Notes under the pieces: generated by a model | Seen by the model: the letters and a program-made list of their open reading frames with translations, nothing else | Databases searched by the model: none | Told to the model about the DNA's origin: nothing | Shown here: piece by piece, positions 4,373 through 7,410 of the stretch | How the letters are laid out: each line of letters opens with the position of its first letter | How positions within the stretch are numbered: the stretch's first letter is position 1 | Program-made: the position numbers and the translations under genes | NCBI GenBank assembly: GCA_038257015.1 | Contig: JBBSJS010000040.1 | Location: 1 to 7,410, forward strand | Reading direction: 5' to 3' | Source: UBA920 sp038257015 | Lineage (GTDB): Bacteria > Patescibacteriota > Doudnabacteria > UBA920 | Length of the DNA: 7,410 bases

Positions 4373-5215
4373 ATGGCAGTAAAGTTATACAAACCAACTA
4401 CACCAGGACGTCGCTTCGCAAGCGTGACCGACTATTCCGTACTCGAAAAGGACGTAAAAACTCCTAAAGGGTTAGTTGTGGCCAAAGGTCGTAAGGCTGG
4501 CCGTAACAACACCGGAAAAATCACAGTTCGTCACCAAGGCGGGGGAGCACGAAAGAAAATTCGTTTGGTGGACTTCAAGCGTGCTGGCCGTGAAGATATT
4601 CCAGCTGTTGTACAAACTGTAGAATACGATCCAACTCGCTCTGCATTCATTTCACTTATAGCTTACCGAGATGGTGTAAAGACTTACATCTTAGCCCCTC
4701 ATGGATTAAAAGTTGGTGACACTGTAATTTATAGTGAAACTGCTGAAATTCATCCTGGAAACCGTTTGCCAGTCAAATTTATTCCAGTTGGTAGCACTAT
4801 TCACGATGTAGAATTAGTTCCTGGTCACGGTGGTAAAGTAGCTCATAGTGCTGGAAGCGGTCTTACTTTGCAAAACGTTGAAGCTGGTCACGCTCTACTA
4901 AAGATGCCTTCCGGAGAAATCCGTAGAGTATCCGACAAGTGTACAGCTACTATTGGTCAACTCTCTAATCCTGATTGGATGAATGTTCGCATCGGTAAAG
5001 CCGGTCGCAAACGCCATATGGGTTGGAGACCAAGCGTTCGTGGTAAAGTTATGAACCCAGTTGATCACCCTCATGGTGGTGGTGAAGCCTCTAACTCTAT
5101 CGGTTTGAAATATCCAAAAACTCCTTGGGGTAAACATGCATTGGGTGTCCGAACTAGAGACAAGAAAAAGCCAAGCAGTGCATTTATAGTTAAACGCCGC
5201 GCAGCGAAGCGCTAA
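4373..5215 (+). CDS. rplB: 50S ribosomal protein L2 (uL2)
   Basis: 280 residues, close to the E. coli 273. The start is the ATG at 4373, giving MAVKLYKPTTPGRR, the normal beginning of the family. An upstream in-frame GTG (4322) would add 17 residues read out of the palindromic spacer and is not used here. RHQGGGARKKIRLVDF (53-68) is the conserved N-terminal rRNA-binding segment. The OB-fold and SH3-like domains follow, with HSAGSG (158-163) and MPSGEIRRV (178-186). MNPVDHPHGGGE (227-238) carries the histidines near the peptidyl-transferase centre. The C-terminus is basic. L2 is needed for subunit association and peptidyl-transfer activity. No Shine-Dalgarno sequence precedes the start; CCCTCC at 4355-4360 resembles an anti-SD instead. 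Confidence 0.97.
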   Translation: MAVKLYKPTTPGRRFASVTDYSVLEKDVKTPKGLVVAKGRKAGRNNTGKITVRHQGGGARKKIRLVDFKRAGREDIPAVVQTVEYDPTRSAFISLIAYRDGVKTYILAPHGLKVGDTVIYSETAEIHPGNRLPVKFIPVGSTIHDVELVPGHGGKVAHSAGSGLTLQNVEAGHALLKMPSGEIRRVSDKCTATIGQLSNPDWMNVRIGKAGRKRHMGWRPSVRGKVMNPVDHPHGGGEASNSIGLKYPKTPWGKHALGVRTRDKKKPSSAFIVKRRAAKR

Positions 5216-5263
5216 GTCTGAAAAGATTTAATTTCAACAAAGAATATTTATTAAGATAACAAC

Positions 5264-5608
5264 ATGAGTCGTTCACTAAAAAAAGGTCCATTCATAGATC
5301 CAAAATTACTCAAGAAAGTTCAAGCTTCCAAGGCTGGTGATAAAATCAAAACTTGGTCGCGTGACTCTTCCATCTCTCCGGAAATGGTCGGTATGACTTT
5401 CTTAGTTCATAATGGTAAAACTCATCTTGATGTGTATGTCACAGAAGCTATGGTGGGTCATAAGCTTGGTGAATTCTCACCAACTCGCAAGTTCTACAGT
5501 CACGGTGGTAAGATGGCTAAAGACCAAGCAGCAGCAGCTGCAACCGCAGAAAAAGCTCGTTTGAAAGCAGCTTCTGCCCCAGCCGCACCTGCAGCAAAGA
5601 AGAAATAA
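5264..5608 (+). CDS. rpsS: 30S ribosomal protein S19 (uS19) with Ala-rich tail
   Basis: 114 residues against about 92 in E. coli. The opening MSRSLKKGPFIDPKLLKKV and the core TWSRDSSISPEMVGMTF, then VHNGKTHLDVYVTEAMVGHK, LGEFSPTR and YSHGGK, are the family signature. S19 pairs with S13 in the 30S head and contacts tRNA and helix 38 of the 50S subunit. Residues from about 88 onward are an added tail of Ala, Lys and Pro ending AAKKK. The gene lies 48 nt after rplB in an A/T-rich gap with no clear structure. The upstream bases TTAAGATAACAAC contain no Shine-Dalgarno match. Spacing suggests co-transcription with rplB, rplV and rpsC. Confidence 0.97.
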   Translation: MSRSLKKGPFIDPKLLKKVQASKAGDKIKTWSRDSSISPEMVGMTFLVHNGKTHLDVYVTEAMVGHKLGEFSPTRKFYSHGGKMAKDQAAAAATAEKARLKAASAPAAPAAKKK

Positions 5609-5636
5609 TCGTTAACTTTACTTATTAATTACTTAT

Positions 5637-6125
5637 ATGTCAGCAAAAGTCGCACAACCGAATACAAAGCAATTGGTTAAAGCTCATGCTCGCAACCTTC
5701 ACTTGGCACCACGCAAAATGCGTTTGGTAACAAACTTGGTCAAGAACATGCGCTTGGAAGATGCTCTTACTCAGCTTCACTTCACCAACAAAAAAGGCGC
5801 AAAGATGATTCAGAAATTGTTGTTGTCAGCTGCGGCTAACGCTGAGCATAATTTTTCCCTCAGCCGTGAAGGTTTGTTCATCAAAGAAATCACTTGTGAC
5901 ATGGGTCCAGTACTACAAAGATCATTTCCAAGAGCTCGCGGTAGCGCTTCCATTATCCGCCGTAAGATGTCACATGTTAACCTAATTCTAGAAGAACGCC
6001 CTTACACTAAAAAGAAGACAGCTCGTAAGACAGCTGCTCCAAAAGCAAAAGCAGAAAAAGCTCCTGTTACAAAAGAAGGTTCACAGGGTAAGCCAACTGA
6101 AGCAGAATCTGCAATCAACTCTTAA
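5637..6125 (+). CDS. rplV: 50S ribosomal protein L22 (uL22) with Lys/Ala tail
   Basis: 162 residues against 110 in E. coli. The family opening, usually at the N-terminus, appears after about 14 extra residues as VKAHARNLHLAPRKMRLV (14-31). NKKGAKMIQKLLLSAAANAEHN (51-72) is the central helix region. The beta-hairpin that reaches into the exit tunnel is GPVLQRSFPRARGSASIIRR (90-109) followed by KMSHVNLILEE. From residue 124 a disordered-looking tail of Lys, Ala, Thr and Glu runs to the end. L22 contacts all domains of 23S rRNA, and its hairpin is a known site of macrolide-resistance mutations; the hairpin looks intact here. It lies 28 nt after rpsS. No Shine-Dalgarno sequence is seen; the upstream stretch is T/A/C only. 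Confidence 0.97.
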   Translation: MSAKVAQPNTKQLVKAHARNLHLAPRKMRLVTNLVKNMRLEDALTQLHFTNKKGAKMIQKLLLSAAANAEHNFSLSREGLFIKEITCDMGPVLQRSFPRARGSASIIRRKMSHVNLILEERPYTKKKTARKTAAPKAKAEKAPVTKEGSQGKPTEAESAINS

Positions 6126-6158
6126 GTCAATTTTTATCAACTCGTATTCACTCATTAT

Positions 6159-6173
6159 TTAGCCACAAGCTAA
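6159..6173 (+). promoter_or_regulatory. small hairpin just before rpsC
   Basis: TTAGC (6159-6163) and GCTAA (6169-6173) form a 5-bp stem with the loop CACAA, ending 9 nt before the rpsC ATG. It is weak and may be chance. Confidence 0.2.
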
Positions 6174-6182
6174 CCAACTATT

Positions 6183-6872
6183 ATGGGACACAAGATTAAT
6201 CCAATTTCATTAAGACTCAAAATCACCGACACCTGGAAATCGAAGTGGTTTTCTAAGACTAACTATGTCGCAATGTTAAAAGAAGACATTACGATTAGAA
6301 TGTACTTAGAAAAGCACCTTCGCAAAGCTGGTATTGGTCGTATTGATATCGAACGCTTGAATGATGGCACTATTACAGTTGTTATATTCACTACCAAGCC
6401 TGGATTAATCATTGGAAAAGGTGGCGCTGGTATTGAAGAATTAAAGAAGCGCATCAAAGACAAGTTAAAGATTAAAAGTGAACTTAAAGTTAATATTGAA
6501 CAGATTCGCGACAGTGAAATTAACTTACAAGCTCAAGTAATTGCTACTGGCATTGCTGAACAAATTGAAAAACGCGCTGCTTTCCGTAGATTGATGAAGC
6601 AAACCTTGGAACAAGTTATGCAAGCTGGTGCTAAAGGTGTAAAAGTTTCTATCGGTGGACGCCTTAACGGCGCTGAAATTGCTCGTACTGAAACTTTGTC
6701 ATCTGGTAAAATTCCACTTCACACATTGCGCGCTAATATCGACTTCGCAATGGCTACAGCGCACACTACTTACGGAACAATTGGTATCAAAGTCTGGATT
6801 TACAAAGGCGATGTATTTGAAAATCGCGAAGCTGGTCGCAAGACTACTGTAGAAACTACTCCTAATAAATAA
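6183..6872 (+). CDS. rpsC: 30S ribosomal protein S3 (uS3)
   Basis: 229 residues, near the E. coli 233. The start MGHKINPISLRL matches the family. The type II KH domain carries its GxxG loop as G78-K-G-G81 within GLIIGKGGAGIEELKKR (74-90). The C-terminal domain has KRAAFRRLMKQ (130-140), which aligns with the E. coli segment used for mRNA unwinding at the entry channel (FRR..MK is conserved). GGRLNGAEIARTE (158-170) and PLHTLRANIDF (178-188) follow, then AHTTYGTIGIKVWIYKGD. S3 forms the mRNA entry pore with S4 and S5. The short tail after residue 212 is polar. It lies 57 nt after rplV, and no Shine-Dalgarno sequence is present. A long near-palindrome follows its stop. Confidence 0.97.
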   Translation: MGHKINPISLRLKITDTWKSKWFSKTNYVAMLKEDITIRMYLEKHLRKAGIGRIDIERLNDGTITVVIFTTKPGLIIGKGGAGIEELKKRIKDKLKIKSELKVNIEQIRDSEINLQAQVIATGIAEQIEKRAAFRRLMKQTLEQVMQAGAKGVKVSIGGRLNGAEIARTETLSSGKIPLHTLRANIDFAMATAHTTYGTIGIKVWIYKGDVFENREAGRKTTVETTPNK

Positions 6873-6879
6873 CTAACTC

Positions 6880-6954
6880 GGCTCAAGGGTTTGGTCTCAG
6901 ATTTCTACTCACTACTAGTAGTGGTTGGTAATCTGGTTCCAAACTGAATCAGCC
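6880..6954 (+). repeat. long near-palindromic hairpin between rpsC and rplP
   Basis: The centre is the perfect 14-nt palindrome CACTACTAGTAGTG (6910-6923). On the same axis, CAGATT pairs with AATCTG (6898-6903 with 6930-6935) and GTTTGG pairs with CCAAAC (6889-6894 with 6939-6944). The internal loops between them are equal in length on both sides and partly G-U paired. GGCT/AGCC (6880-6883 with 6951-6954) closes the outside, one base off axis. The fold fills most of the 99-nt spacer. No T-tract follows. Confidence 0.65.
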
Positions 6955-6971
6955 AAGCAATCGAAGATTTT

Positions 6972-7379
6972 ATGTTAATTCCAAAGAAAGTTAAACACCG
7001 CAAACATCATCGTGGTCATAACAAAGGCAAGTCCATGTCAGGCAATCACATTGCTTTTGGTAAGTATGCACTTAAGGCCTTAGAAGGTTCTTTCGTGACT
7101 GCTCGTCAAATTGAATCAGCCCGTCGTGCAATGACTCGTAGTGTTCAACGTGGTGGAAAAATTTGGATTAGAATGTTCCCTGACAAACCAATTACAGATC
7201 ACGGTAACGAATCTGTGATGGGTGGTGGTAAAGGTGCAGTTTCTCACTTCGTTGCAGTAATCAAAACTGGTCGCATTATGTTTGAAATGGATGGTGTAAC
7301 AGAACCTCAAGCTCGCGAAGCGATGAGACTTGCTGCTCACAAGCTACCAGTAAGAACTAAATTTTTAATTAAGCAATAA
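6972..7379 (+). CDS. rplP: 50S ribosomal protein L16 (uL16)
   Basis: 135 residues against 136 in E. coli. The start MLIPKKVKHRKHHRGHNKG is the family opening. TARQIESARRAMTRSVQRGG (43-62) and KIWIRMFPDKPIT (63-75) are strongly conserved, and FEMDGVTEPQAREAMRLAAH with KLPVRTKF closes the protein. L16 sits at the base of the central protuberance next to the A-site tRNA and is a late assembly protein. One feature is notable. In E. coli the loop reads KPITEKPLAVRMGKGKG, with R81 hydroxylated by YcfD (RoxA). Here it reads KPITDHGNESVMGGGKG, so Val82 takes the place of R81. The preceding bases contain no proper Shine-Dalgarno sequence. The stop is 2 nt before the rpmC start. Confidence 0.97.
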   Translation: MLIPKKVKHRKHHRGHNKGKSMSGNHIAFGKYALKALEGSFVTARQIESARRAMTRSVQRGGKIWIRMFPDKPITDHGNESVMGGGKGAVSHFVAVIKTGRIMFEMDGVTEPQAREAMRLAAHKLPVRTKFLIKQ

Positions 7380-7381
7380 TT

Positions 7382-7410
7382 ATGAAGTACAAAGAAATCA
7401 GTCAAAAGGA
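7382..7410 (+). CDS. rpmC: 50S ribosomal protein L29 (uL29), first codons only
   Basis: An ATG 2 nt after the rplP stop opens a frame that reads MKYKEISQK before the window ends. L29 proteins commonly begin MK-x-x-E-(L/I), and rpmC follows rplP in the standard S10 order, so position and the short peptide agree. Only nine full codons are visible. The tight spacing suggests coupled translation with rplP. Confidence 0.75.

Noticed and set aside
4264..4467. 67-residue plus-strand frame of basic residues starting at TTG before rplB
   Set aside because: It reads through palindromes in the GC-rich spacer and then overlaps rplB in another frame. It has no SD and resembles no protein known to me.
2880..6954. 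The spacer hairpins as copies of one mobile repeat or a CRISPR array
   Set aside because: The arms of the four long hairpins do not resemble each other, and there are no evenly spaced direct repeats.
1574..7379. Alternative genetic code (UGA read as an amino acid)
   Set aside because: No in-frame TGA occurs in the genes, and all complete genes stop with TAA, so the window neither supports nor excludes it.

Overview
The window is the first part of a bacterial S10-type ribosomal protein locus. On the plus strand it carries rpsJ, rplC, rplD, rplW, rplB, rpsS, rplV, rpsC, rplP and the first codons of rpmC, in the classical bacterial order. Two unrelated genes lie on the minus strand to the left. 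The ribosomal proteins are clearly bacterial. The moderately AT-rich DNA, the Lys/Ala-rich tails on L4, S19 and L22, the N-terminal extension of L23 and the look of L16 suggest a Patescibacteria (Candidate Phyla Radiation) genome. That assignment is an impression from the protein sequences, not a tested placement. Every complete gene stops with TAA, so the window does not say whether UGA is recoded.

Left part (1-1440, minus strand). A SAMHD1-like HD-domain phosphohydrolase runs off the left edge. Upstream of it is a 106-residue three-helix membrane protein of unknown function that starts at GTG. It has its own consensus promoter and an intrinsic terminator, so the two genes look like separate transcription units. 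Both have textbook Shine-Dalgarno sites.

Control region (1360-1573). Two consensus sigma-70-type promoters face away from each other. A 9-bp inverted repeat overlaps the -35 box of the leftward one. The rightward promoter gives rpsJ a leader of about 107 nt with two hairpins.

Ribosomal part (1574-7410). The genes are ordinary but the spacers are not. The 281-nt rpsJ-rplC gap holds a folded region that ends in a perfect intrinsic terminator, followed by a possible new promoter and a hairpin before rplC. The rplC-rplD, rplW-rplB and rpsC-rplP gaps each contain a different long hairpin, and the rplW-rplB gap adds a GC-rich block with competing folds just before rplB. None of the ten ribosomal starts has a well-placed Shine-Dalgarno sequence. 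The products are the decoding-side proteins S10, S19 and S3 and the large-subunit proteins L2, L3, L4, L16, L22, L23 and L29, which build the peptidyl-transferase surroundings and the exit tunnel. I see no defence, mobile or secondary-metabolism system. The unusual content is the structured spacers and the SD-less starts. All folds were worked out by hand.
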